From NCBI RefSeq assembly GCF_014281125.1, contig NZ_JACOEA010000004.1:124001-188000 (forward strand): a DNA stretch of 64,000 nt, read 5' to 3'. Source of the DNA: Lawsonibacter celer (GTDB lineage Bacteria > Bacillota > Clostridia > Oscillospirales > Oscillospiraceae). The notes beneath the pieces are model-generated. The model saw nothing but the letters and a program-made list of their open reading frames with translations. It was not told where the DNA came from and did no database searches. Within the stretch, counting starts at the first letter, position 1. Each line of letters begins with the position of its first letter. Shown piece after piece: positions 57,965 to 64,000 of this stretch. The position numbers and the translations under genes are program-made.

Positions 57965-59086
57965 ATGAAGGAGGAACAAAAGGTGTGGCCCTGGGCGGCG
58001 GGGCTCATCGCCTGTGTGCTGGCGGCGGCGCTGCTGTGTGCCTGGTTTCCGCTCCAGAGCCATGGAGCGCTGCCGGCGGCAGGCAGTGTAGGAACGGCGC
58101 TGGAAGAGGTAAAGCCCGCGCCGGCGGCGGCGGAGCACCCGGCGGTGGGCCGCACCGTGGTGCCGCTTGGCCGGGCGGTGGGCATTAAGCTCTTTTCCGA
58201 CGGAGTTATGGTGGTCGGATTTTCGGAAATTGCCACGGAAGGCGGAGCCAGCGTGCCTGCCCGCGACTGCGGACTGAAGGCGGGAGATATCATCACGCAT
58301 ATCAACAGCTCGGAGGTGGACACCATCGAGCAGGTGCAGCAGGTGCTCCAGGAAGTAGGCGGGGACAAAATGAGCATCCGCGCCACCCGGGGGGAAAAGC
58401 AGGTTCAGGTGACGGCCCAGGCGGTGCAGTGCAGCGCGGACGGCCAGTATAAGCTGGGGGCCTGGATTCGGGACTCCATGGCGGGCATTGGGACCATGAC
58501 TTTCTATGATCCGGAATCCGGTGTCTTTGGGGCGCTGGGCCACGGGATCAACGACGTGGACACCGCGCTGCTCATGCCGCTGGAATCCGGATCCATCATG
58601 TATGCGGAAGTCACCGATGTGCAGAAGGGCGAGAGCGGTGCCCCTGGTGAGCTCCACGGGGCTTTTCAGGTTTCCAGGGACCTGGGCGCGCTGTACGCCA
58701 ATACCCAGAGCGGTGTGTTCGGCACGCTGAGCGACGAAGCTATGGCCGGTTCCATGCCCGCAGTGGAGGTGGCTTCCCGCAGTGAGGTAAAGACCGGAAA
58801 GGCCACCATTCTCTCCAACATTACCGGAGACAAGGTAGAGGAGTACGCAGTGGAGATCACCCGGGTTTACCCGGCGGCCGCGGGTGAGACGCGCAATCTC
58901 ATGCTCAAGGTGACCGATCCCCGGCTGCTGGAGGCCACGGGCGGAATTGTTCAGGGCATGAGCGGAAGCCCCATCCTGCAGAATGGAAAGCTGGTTGGCG
59001 CTGTGACCCACGTGCTGGTAAACGACCCGACCCAGGGATATGGTATTTTGGCCGAGAACATGACCTCTGCCGCCGGCGCAGCATAA
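57965..59086 (+). CDS. spoIVB: SpoIVB S55-family sporulation signalling peptidase
   Basis: 373 residues. A membrane anchor (about 8-27: WAAGLIACVLAAALLCAWF), a PDZ domain (about 85-155: GLKAGDIITHINSSEVDTIE) and the S55 serine peptidase domain with His in GALGHGINDVDT and the catalytic Ser in GGIVQGMSGSPILQNGKLVG. In spore formers it is secreted from the forespore and triggers the SpoIVF/SpoIVFB pathway that matures sigma-K. It stands just upstream of spo0A, the conserved clostridial/bacillar order. Start follows AGGGGTGG. Confidence 0.95.
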   Translation: MKEEQKVWPWAAGLIACVLAAALLCAWFPLQSHGALPAAGSVGTALEEVKPAPAAAEHPAVGRTVVPLGRAVGIKLFSDGVMVVGFSEIATEGGASVPARDCGLKAGDIITHINSSEVDTIEQVQQVLQEVGGDKMSIRATRGEKQVQVTAQAVQCSADGQYKLGAWIRDSMAGIGTMTFYDPESGVFGALGHGINDVDTALLMPLESGSIMYAEVTDVQKGESGAPGELHGAFQVSRDLGALYANTQSGVFGTLSDEAMAGSMPAVEVASRSEVKTGKATILSNITGDKVEEYAVEITRVYPAAAGETRNLMLKVTDPRLLEATGGIVQGMSGSPILQNGKLVGAVTHVLVNDPTQGYGILAENMTSAAGAA

Positions 59087-59092
59087 GAGGAA

Positions 59093-59130
59093 CTCAAAAA
59101 GGGACCGCTTTTAAGCGGTCCCTTTTTGAG
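59093..59130. terminator. Intrinsic terminator between spoIVB and spo0A
   Basis: An 18-bp perfect stem (59093-59110 / 59113-59130), loop TT, with T run. Separates the two genes' transcription. Confidence 0.9.
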
Positions 59131-59208
59131 CGTGGGGAGAGAAAAAGCCCGGTACAGCCGGCCCGACCGTGTTTACATTGCATCGCTGTCAATACGATTA
59201 TGCGGATC

Positions 59209-59226
59209 AGGTCGAAGAGGGTCGAA
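59209..59226 (+). promoter_or_regulatory. Tandem 0A-box-like sites upstream of spo0A
   Basis: GGTCGAA at 59210-59216 and again at 59220-59226, 10 bp apart on the same strand, each matching the core of the 0A box (TGTCGAA) except the first T. About 130 bp before the start codon; one helical turn spacing suits cooperative binding. Core promoter uncertain (TTGCGT 59258, 17 bp, TAAATT 59281 is possible). Confidence 0.55.
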
Positions 59227-59351
59227 TTTTTATTAACCAAAAAATGGCAATTAAAGCTTGCGTTTGCTGTCTGATTATGGTAAATTATAGGCAACCGGTA
59301 AGCTGCCATGGCGAAATGATAACGAAGCAACTGCAGGAAAGGGTAACGAAG

Positions 59352-60125
59352 ATGGAGAATAAGAAGCGCATTTTGCTGGCGGACGCCAGTGAGGAGTTCC
59401 GCCGCCTGTTTGCGGGTGCGGTGGCGGAGGAACCGGATATGGAGCTGGCGGGCGAGACGGAGGATGGGCAGGAGCTGCTCCGTCTGGTCAAGGAGTTGGA
59501 ACCGGATGTAGTGGTAATGGACCTGGTACTCTCCCATATGGATGGGCTGGAGGTGCTTTCCGCCATGACCGCTCTGCCGATGCGGCCCAAAGTGCTGGTG
59601 CTTTCCGGGTTTGCCCGGGGAAATATGGCGGAGTTGGCGGCGGGGCAGGGCGCCGACTACTACATGATGAAGCCCTGCAGAATGGCCACTGTGATTGAGC
59701 GGGTGCGTCAGCTGATGACCAGGGCTGGGGACAACGGCGGCGCGGGAGATTCCTGGTCAGCCAATCAGGCTGAAAATCTGGAGACCACGGTTACCGGGAT
59801 TATCCATGAAATCGGGGTTCCCGCCCATATCAAAGGCTACCAGTATCTGCGCGAGGCGATTATCATTGCCGTAGAGGACATGGAGGTCATCAACGCAGTG
59901 ACCAAGATCCTCTATCCGGAGGTGGCAAAGCGCTTCGGCACCACTGCCAGCCGGGTGGAGCGTGCCATCCGCCACGCCATTGAAGTGGCCTGGGACCGGG
60001 GAGACCTGGAAACCCTGCAGAAATACTTCGGCTATACGGTATCCAACGCCAAAGGCAAGCCGACAAATTCTGAGTTTATTGCCATGATCGCGGATCGCCT
60101 TCAGCTTCAGCGGCGCGAGCGGTAA
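59352..60125 (+). CDS. spo0A: Spo0A, master regulator of sporulation entry
   Basis: A 257-residue response regulator. Receiver domain 1-120 with D11, phospho-acceptor D57 (PDVVVMD) and K107 (DYYMMKP). After a short linker, the Spo0A C-terminal DNA-binding domain (about 145-257) has [16 protein letters not shown] and the recognition helix region [18 protein letters not shown]. Phosphorylated Spo0A binds 0A boxes to switch on sporulation genes. The ATG at 59352 starts the receiver fold; the longer upstream frame covers the control region. A second, receiver-less paralogue is at 7970-8446. Confidence 0.96.
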   Translation: MENKKRILLADASEEFRRLFAGAVAEEPDMELAGETEDGQELLRLVKELEPDVVVMDLVLSHMDGLEVLSAMTALPMRPKVLVLSGFARGNMAELAAGQGADYYMMKPCRMATVIERVRQLMTRAGDNGGAGDSWSANQAENLETTVTGIIHEIGVPAHIKGYQYLREAIIIAVEDMEVINAVTKILYPEVAKRFGTTASRVERAIRHAIEVAWDRGDLETLQKYFGYTVSNAKGKPTNSEFIAMIADRLQLQRRER

Positions 60126-60139
60126 AGAAAACCATGAAA

Positions 60140-60184
60140 AACGCCCGCCTTCCGGGAACCTGCGGTTCTCCGGGGGCGGGCGTT
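60140..60184 (+). terminator. Intrinsic terminator after spo0A
   Basis: A compound stem: AACGCCCGCC/GGCGGGCGTT (60140-60149 / 60175-60184) with an inner GGAACC-TGC-GGTTC hairpin; short CGTTCTGT tail. Confidence 0.75.
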
Positions 60185-60288
60185 CTGTGTCCGCATGATT
60201 CACAAGCGCGTGTATTTGTGGTATTCTTGTGGCAATGGGGGTGCAGAGCGTACAGGTGCCTGCCGAAAACGCAAAGGGAGTGTGGCCC

Positions 60289-61419
60289 ATGGCCAATGTA
60301 TTTGACTATCTGATCTGGCGGGGAGATCTGTCCCTGTCTGCGGCGCCCTTTCAACGGGTGGACGCCCTGATTTTGACCTGCCTGTCCTATGCGCCCCTGG
60401 ACGGCCTGGTGCCGCCCGAAGGAATCTCCCTCCGGGCGGCGGCGGAGTCCTATTTTACTGCCAACGGCTGGCCCGAGGAGAAGCGGCGGGCGGATTTTGA
60501 GGAAAATACCCTGCTGTTTTGGGCTGCATTGGCCCGCAGCGTGCGCTTTGGCGGTATGAGGCTGAAAGATTATGTCAATCAAATAGATCCGGAAAAGGAG
60601 CAGCAGTTCTCCGCCGTGACGGTGGAGCTGGGGGAGGCGGGGACCTTTGCAGCCTTTCGGGGGACGGACAACACCCTGGTGGGCTGGAAGGAGGATTTCA
60701 ATATGGGGTATTGCGCCCGGGTGCCCTCCCAGCAGGCGGCCGCGGTCTACTTGGAGCGGACCGCGGCGTTGAGTACCGGCCCCCTGTGGGCCGGAGGACA
60801 CTCCAAGGGGGGCAATCTGGCGGTGTACGCTGCGGCCAATTGTTCGCCCGCGGTGCGGGCGCGGCTGGCGGGGGTTTACAACAACGACGGACCCGGCTTC
60901 TGCGGCAACGCCCTGGACCGGGCGGGGTATGAGGCGGTGCGCGGCCGCATTCACACCTTTGTTCCCCAGACCTCGGTGGTGGGAATGCTCCTGGACCACG
61001 AGGAAGAGTACACGGTGGTGTGCAGCGACCAGACCGGTATCCTCCAGCACGACCCCTATTCCTGGCAGCTGAAGGGGCCGGACTTTGACTGCCTGGAGGA
61101 GGTGGACGGAACCAGCCGCTTTGTGAGCCTGACCCTGAAGGAGTGGATCGCGGGCCTGGACGGCCCCCGCCGGGCAGAATTTGTCGACGCCCTCTTTGAG
61201 GTGCTCTCCGCCGCAGGGGAGCAAGTCAGTCCCCTGCCAACCCTTACCCCGGAGTGGTTCCGCCAGGCCGGAGCGGTGCTGGACAGGCTGCGCACCGTGG
61301 ACCGGGAGACCAGGCATATTATTTTTCAAGTGCTGGGCGAACTGCTGAAGGCGGCGCAGAGAAACGTTCCGGAGCTCATTGGAGCTCATCTGGTCCGGCG
61401 GGAGGAGGCGCAGCAGTAG
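60289..61419 (+). CDS. DUF2974 (Mbeg1-like) alpha/beta hydrolase
   Basis: 376 residues, soluble. Lipase-like nucleophile elbow GGHSKGGNLAVYAA (about residue 168), preceded by FAAFRGTDNTLVGWKEDFN, which forms the oxyanion-side region of the fold, and followed by VYNNDGPGF. This matches DUF2974/Mbeg1-like proteins; substrate unknown. Start at 60289 is preceded by AAAGGGAG. The last 44 bp overlap the convergent MATE gene, so the 3' ends of the two messages are antisense. Confidence 0.85.
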   Translation: MANVFDYLIWRGDLSLSAAPFQRVDALILTCLSYAPLDGLVPPEGISLRAAAESYFTANGWPEEKRRADFEENTLLFWAALARSVRFGGMRLKDYVNQIDPEKEQQFSAVTVELGEAGTFAAFRGTDNTLVGWKEDFNMGYCARVPSQQAAAVYLERTAALSTGPLWAGGHSKGGNLAVYAAANCSPAVRARLAGVYNNDGPGFCGNALDRAGYEAVRGRIHTFVPQTSVVGMLLDHEEEYTVVCSDQTGILQHDPYSWQLKGPDFDCLEEVDGTSRFVSLTLKEWIAGLDGPRRAEFVDALFEVLSAAGEQVSPLPTLTPEWFRQAGAVLDRLRTVDRETRHIIFQVLGELLKAAQRNVPELIGAHLVRREEAQQ

Positions 61420-62809
61420 CGCTGCTCCGCAGCCCGCATTTCAGCTCCCACGCGCCGCTCTTCCAGCGCAGGGCGCTGAGCAGGCCACGCAGGTTCAGCT
61501 CAATGGTCATGGCAATCCAAACGCCGGCCAGCCCCAGCTTGGCCCAGTAAACCAGGGCGAAGGCCAGCGGGACCCGCAGACCCCACATGCCCGCCAGTCC
61601 CACCACCATGGGAAAGCGCACGTCCCGGGCGCCCCGCAGGGCGCCGAAGAGGATGATGGACACGGCGAACAGCGGCTCGGCAAAGGCAACGATGCGCAGC
61701 ATGACTGTGGCCTCCGCCACCACCAGCGGGTCGGTGTTGAACAGGGCGGCCAGCTGGGGGGCGAACACGAACAGGGCTGCCCCGGTGGCCAGGCACATCC
61801 AGAAGCCCAGCCAGCCCGCCAGACGGCCATAGGCTCCGGCCTCCGTCCGGCTGCGGGCGCCCACGGACTGGCCCACCAGCGCCACGGCGGCATAGGAGAT
61901 GCCGTAGGCGGGCAGGTAGCACACCCCTTCGGCGGTGGTGGCGATCTGGTGGGCGGCCAGAGAGACGGTGCCCAGAGAGGCCACCAGGGCGGTCATGGCG
62001 ATCTGTCCCAGGTTAATAGTAGCCCGCTCGATGGCGGTGGGCACTCCCAGATAGACCGCCTGGCGGATGATGGACCCGTCGGGGCGGCGGCACTCCCGCA
62101 GGGCAATGCGGAACCGGCCCTGCCGGACGCCGGCGGCGAGCATGGCCACGCCGGCAAAGGTCAGCGCAATGGCGGAGGCGGTGGCCGCGCCGGCCGCCCC
62201 CAGTCCGGCGCCGGGGATGGTGACGGTCCGCCCCAGCACGCTGGCCGGGCGGGTGGGGTAGATGAGGAAAAAGTTCAGAATCACATTAATGACATTGGCC
62301 GTTGTATTGAAATACAGCGGTGTTTTTGTGTTGCCCATACAGCGCAGAATGGCGGAAAAGATAGAGCCGGCGGCCACAAAGGGGGCGGCGAGGGTATACA
62401 GCCGCAGGTAAAGAGAGGCCTGGGGCAGCACGTCGGGCTCCGCGCCCAGCCAGCGGGGGAGGGATCCGGCCAGCAGCTGATAGACGGCCAGGGCAAGCAG
62501 TCCCACCACAGCGGCGGCCAGCACGCCCTGCCGGACCACTTGGCGCACCCGCTCGTCATCCCCGGCGCCGATGGCGTGGGAGACCTGGACAGAGTAGCCA
62601 ACGCCAACGCTCATCAAAAAGCCGTTGAGCAGCCAGATGGCCGCGGCATTCACCGATACGGCGGCCGTGCCCGCCGCGCCCAGCACGCCCACCATGGCGG
62701 TGTCCGCGTAGCTGACCATGATGGCCAGAATCTGCTCAATGATTGCCGGCCAGGACAGACGCCACATGCGGCGCAGGTGGCTCTGCCCGGCGGATTCCAA
62801 GAGGCTCAT
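61376..62809 (-). CDS. MATE family efflux transporter
   Basis: A 477-residue membrane antiporter with twelve hydrophobic helices in two MatE halves: WPAIIEQILAIMVSYADTAM at the start, GVPTAIERATINLGQIAMTA at the start of the second half. Exports drugs or metabolites using Na+ or H+ (family knowledge). Third gene of an XRE-radical SAM-MATE unit (7-bp gap). Its C-terminal codons overlap the DUF2974 gene on the other strand. Confidence 0.93.
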   Translation of the reverse strand: MSLLESAGQSHLRRMWRLSWPAIIEQILAIMVSYADTAMVGVLGAAGTAAVSVNAAAIWLLNGFLMSVGVGYSVQVSHAIGAGDDERVRQVVRQGVLAAAVVGLLALAVYQLLAGSLPRWLGAEPDVLPQASLYLRLYTLAAPFVAAGSIFSAILRCMGNTKTPLYFNTTANVINVILNFFLIYPTRPASVLGRTVTIPGAGLGAAGAATASAIALTFAGVAMLAAGVRQGRFRIALRECRRPDGSIIRQAVYLGVPTAIERATINLGQIAMTALVASLGTVSLAAHQIATTAEGVCYLPAYGISYAAVALVGQSVGARSRTEAGAYGRLAGWLGFWMCLATGAALFVFAPQLAALFNTDPLVVAEATVMLRIVAFAEPLFAVSIILFGALRGARDVRFPMVVGLAGMWGLRVPLAFALVYWAKLGLAGVWIAMTIELNLRGLLSALRWKSGAWELKCGLRSSATAAPPPAGPDELQ

Positions 62810-62816
62810 AAAGCGA

Positions 62817-63698
62817 TCATCCCTTTTCTACCCCCGACAGGTCAAAGGGGGGAATGTAGTCCGCCTCTGCGGCCCCGGCCTCCTGGGTGAAGCCCTCCAG
62901 ACCAAGGGCTGCCATATACGCCTGGGCGGCCCGGGCCTCGGAGCGGCGCAAGGGGCGGTTGATCTCCGGATATTCCCCCGCCCGGCCCCAGGGGATATAC
63001 TGGCTCATCAGGGAAAAGCCCGCCGTTCCGGCCGGAAAGGACGCCGCGACCCAGTCCATCACGGCCTTGGCCTCCTGGAGGCCGCCGGGGAGGATCAGGT
63101 GCCGGATGAGGGTCCCGCGCTTGAGAAGACCGTCCTCCAGCACCATGGGGCCGGTCTGGCGCACCATCTCCCGGATGGCGGCGGCCGCCGTCTCCGGGTA
63201 GTCGGACGCGCCGGAGTAGCGCGCTGCCCGCTCTGGGGAGCGGTACTTGTAGTCAGGCAGATAGATCTGCACCTTGCCCTCCAGAGCGCGCAGGGTTTCC
63301 AGGCGCTCATAGCCGCCGGTGTTCCACACCACCGGCACCGGCAAGGGATGCTCCAGGGCCTGAAGCACCGCGTGGGCGTAGTGAGTGGGATTGACCAGAT
63401 TGATGTTATGGGCCCCCTGATCGATCAGCTCGTAAAAAATCTCCCGCAGGCGGGAGATGGCAATGGGGGTTCCGAAGCGCCTGTGGCTGATGGCCTCGTT
63501 TTGACAAAAGACACAGCCCAGGGAGCAGCCGGAGAAAAACACCGTGCCTGAGCCGCGCTTGCCGGAGATGGGGGGCTCCTCCCAATGGTGGAGGGCCGCC
63601 CGGGCCAGCACCGGGGCCTCGGGCATCCCGCACAGGCCTTCACCCGCCGTCGGGGTGCGCAGGGCGCCGCAGCGGCGGGGGCAGAGATTGCAGATCAT
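62817..63698 (-). CDS. Radical SAM protein (pyruvate-formate-lyase-activating-like)
   Basis: 293 residues. An N-terminal Cys set (CNLCPRRCGALR, GLCGMPEA) precedes the radical-SAM cluster motif CSLGCVFCQN, then VWNTGGYERLE and LPDYKYRSPERA of the barrel and RHLILPGGLQEAKAVMDWV. This is the COG1313 'putative PflA' group; the peptide or enzyme it acts on is not known. Its ATG overlaps the XRE stop (ATGA), so it is co-translated with the regulator. Confidence 0.88.
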   Translation of the reverse strand: MICNLCPRRCGALRTPTAGEGLCGMPEAPVLARAALHHWEEPPISGKRGSGTVFFSGCSLGCVFCQNEAISHRRFGTPIAISRLREIFYELIDQGAHNINLVNPTHYAHAVLQALEHPLPVPVVWNTGGYERLETLRALEGKVQIYLPDYKYRSPERAARYSGASDYPETAAAAIREMVRQTGPMVLEDGLLKRGTLIRHLILPGGLQEAKAVMDWVAASFPAGTAGFSLMSQYIPWGRAGEYPEINRPLRRSEARAAQAYMAALGLEGFTQEAGAAEADYIPPFDLSGVEKG

Positions 63699-63916
63699 AC
63701 TCCGGCCCCCGAGCGCCGGTCGGTGCGCCCCAGCAAGAAATCGGCGCTGACGTCAAAGAAGTCGGCGATTTTCCGCAGGTTATCAAAGCCGGGCTTCTGG
63801 TCGCCGCGCTCAAATCTGTGGTATTGGCGCAAAGTAATGCCGATGGCTTCCGCCACGGCCTTTTGGGAAATGCCCTTTTCCTGCCGCAGCATAAAAAGCT
63901 TTTCTGTAAATTCCAT
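63695..63916 (-). CDS. Small XRE-family regulator
   Basis: 73 residues, essentially one helix-turn-helix: LFMLRQEKGISQKAVAEAIG and QYHRFERGDQKPGFDNLRKI, then ADFFDVSADFLLGRTD. The ATG at 63916 was chosen; a longer frame would cross its own promoter. First gene of the operon, probably autoregulated through two direct repeats flanking the -10. Confidence 0.9.
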   Translation of the reverse strand: MEFTEKLFMLRQEKGISQKAVAEAIGITLRQYHRFERGDQKPGFDNLRKIADFFDVSADFLLGRTDRRSGAGV

Positions 63917-63931
63917 AGCAAACTCCTTGAC

Positions 63932-63973
63932 ATTGACTAAAAGGTCTATTATAATAATATTGACTAATAGGTC
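63932..63973 (-). promoter_or_regulatory. Promoter with two 15-bp direct repeats
   Basis: On the minus strand GACCTATTAGTCAAT (63973-63959) and GACCTTTTAGTCAAT (63946-63932), 27 bp apart, flank TATAAT. TGGACC 16 bp upstream of TATAAT is a possible -35. Likely operator of the adjacent XRE protein or of the divergent gene beyond the edge. Confidence 0.75.
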
Positions 63974-63987
63974 CATGAGGTGATCGT

Positions 63988-64000
63988 ATGCCCGTCATCA
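63988..64000 (+). CDS. Start of a divergent gene (partial)
   Basis: ATG at 63988 (M-P-V-I...) preceded by TGAGGTGAT, a fair ribosome site. Only four codons are visible, so the product cannot be named. It would share the direct-repeat operator with the XRE operon. Confidence 0.3.

Noticed and set aside
1..64000. CRISPR array or rRNA operon
   Set aside because: No regularly spaced repeat series and no rRNA sequence seen on either strand.

Overview
The window is GC-rich (about 60% by eye). It carries spore-formation genes (spo0A next to spoIVB, plus a stand-alone Spo0A-type DNA-binding protein), a Firmicute class III fructose-bisphosphatase, DUF4317 and TSCPD proteins, S-layer-homology (SLH) proteins and strong AAGGAGG-type ribosome binding sites. 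This fits a spore-forming or formerly spore-forming Clostridia chromosome, most likely Oscillospiraceae (Flavonifractor/Lawsonibacter-like). The taxonomic call is inference from gene content. Genes are dense and mostly end in strong intrinsic terminators.

Region by region. 1-6.1 kb: Ktr potassium uptake (KtrB, KtrA) transcribed divergently from a KdpD/KdpE two-component system; a 38-bp dyad sits exactly midway between the two promoters. 6.1-8.5 kb: tocopherol-cyclase-like protein, a cI/S24-like repressor without catalytic residues, and an orphan Spo0A C-terminal-domain protein. 8.5-20.1 kb: a purine island, with a three-subunit molybdenum hydroxylase (FAD, FeS and Mo subunits) divergent from an adenine deaminase, followed by a BMP-type nucleoside ABC transporter and an EmrE-like exporter. 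20.2-28 kb: fbp, DUF4317, a dihydrouridine synthase, a cell-wall amidase, an SLH surface protein and an ArsC/Spx-like protein. 28-30 kb: a PadR-controlled membrane module whose consensus promoter lies inside a 45-bp palindrome. 30-40 kb: pyruvate carboxylase, recG with an in-frame palindromic insert, L25 with a terminator in its leader, a TetR regulator, a TSCPD protein and an FMN alpha-hydroxyacid oxidase. 40-47 kb: a BlaI/M56 signalling pair with an unusual BNR-repeat sensor, a TraB/GumN protein whose 3' end is duplicated around a structured 152-bp segment, and a secreted serine hydrolase.

47.3-57 kb is a scarred accessory region. It holds a CoA-transferase pseudogene (amber codon, missing 5' end), an internal fragment of a glycyl-radical enzyme, two phage structural genes (one 5'-truncated, the other a 1921-residue mosaic with a nuclease/toxin-like module), and an AT-rich gene for a zinc-ribbon-repeat protein with a PD-(D/E)XK-like nuclease centre and an intron-endonuclease-type repeat. 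That gene lies beside tRNA-Arg(CCG). 57-64 kb returns to core genome: DUF6512, spoIVB, spo0A, a DUF2974 hydrolase, and an autoregulated XRE / radical-SAM / MATE operon.

The best candidates for something undescribed are the zinc-ribbon nuclease, the orphan Spo0A output domain, the duplicated traB 3' end with its structured insert, and the M56 protease with a BNR-repeat ectodomain. Several regulatory layouts (ktr/kdp midpoint dyad, L25 leader attenuator, PadR palindrome) can be seen directly.
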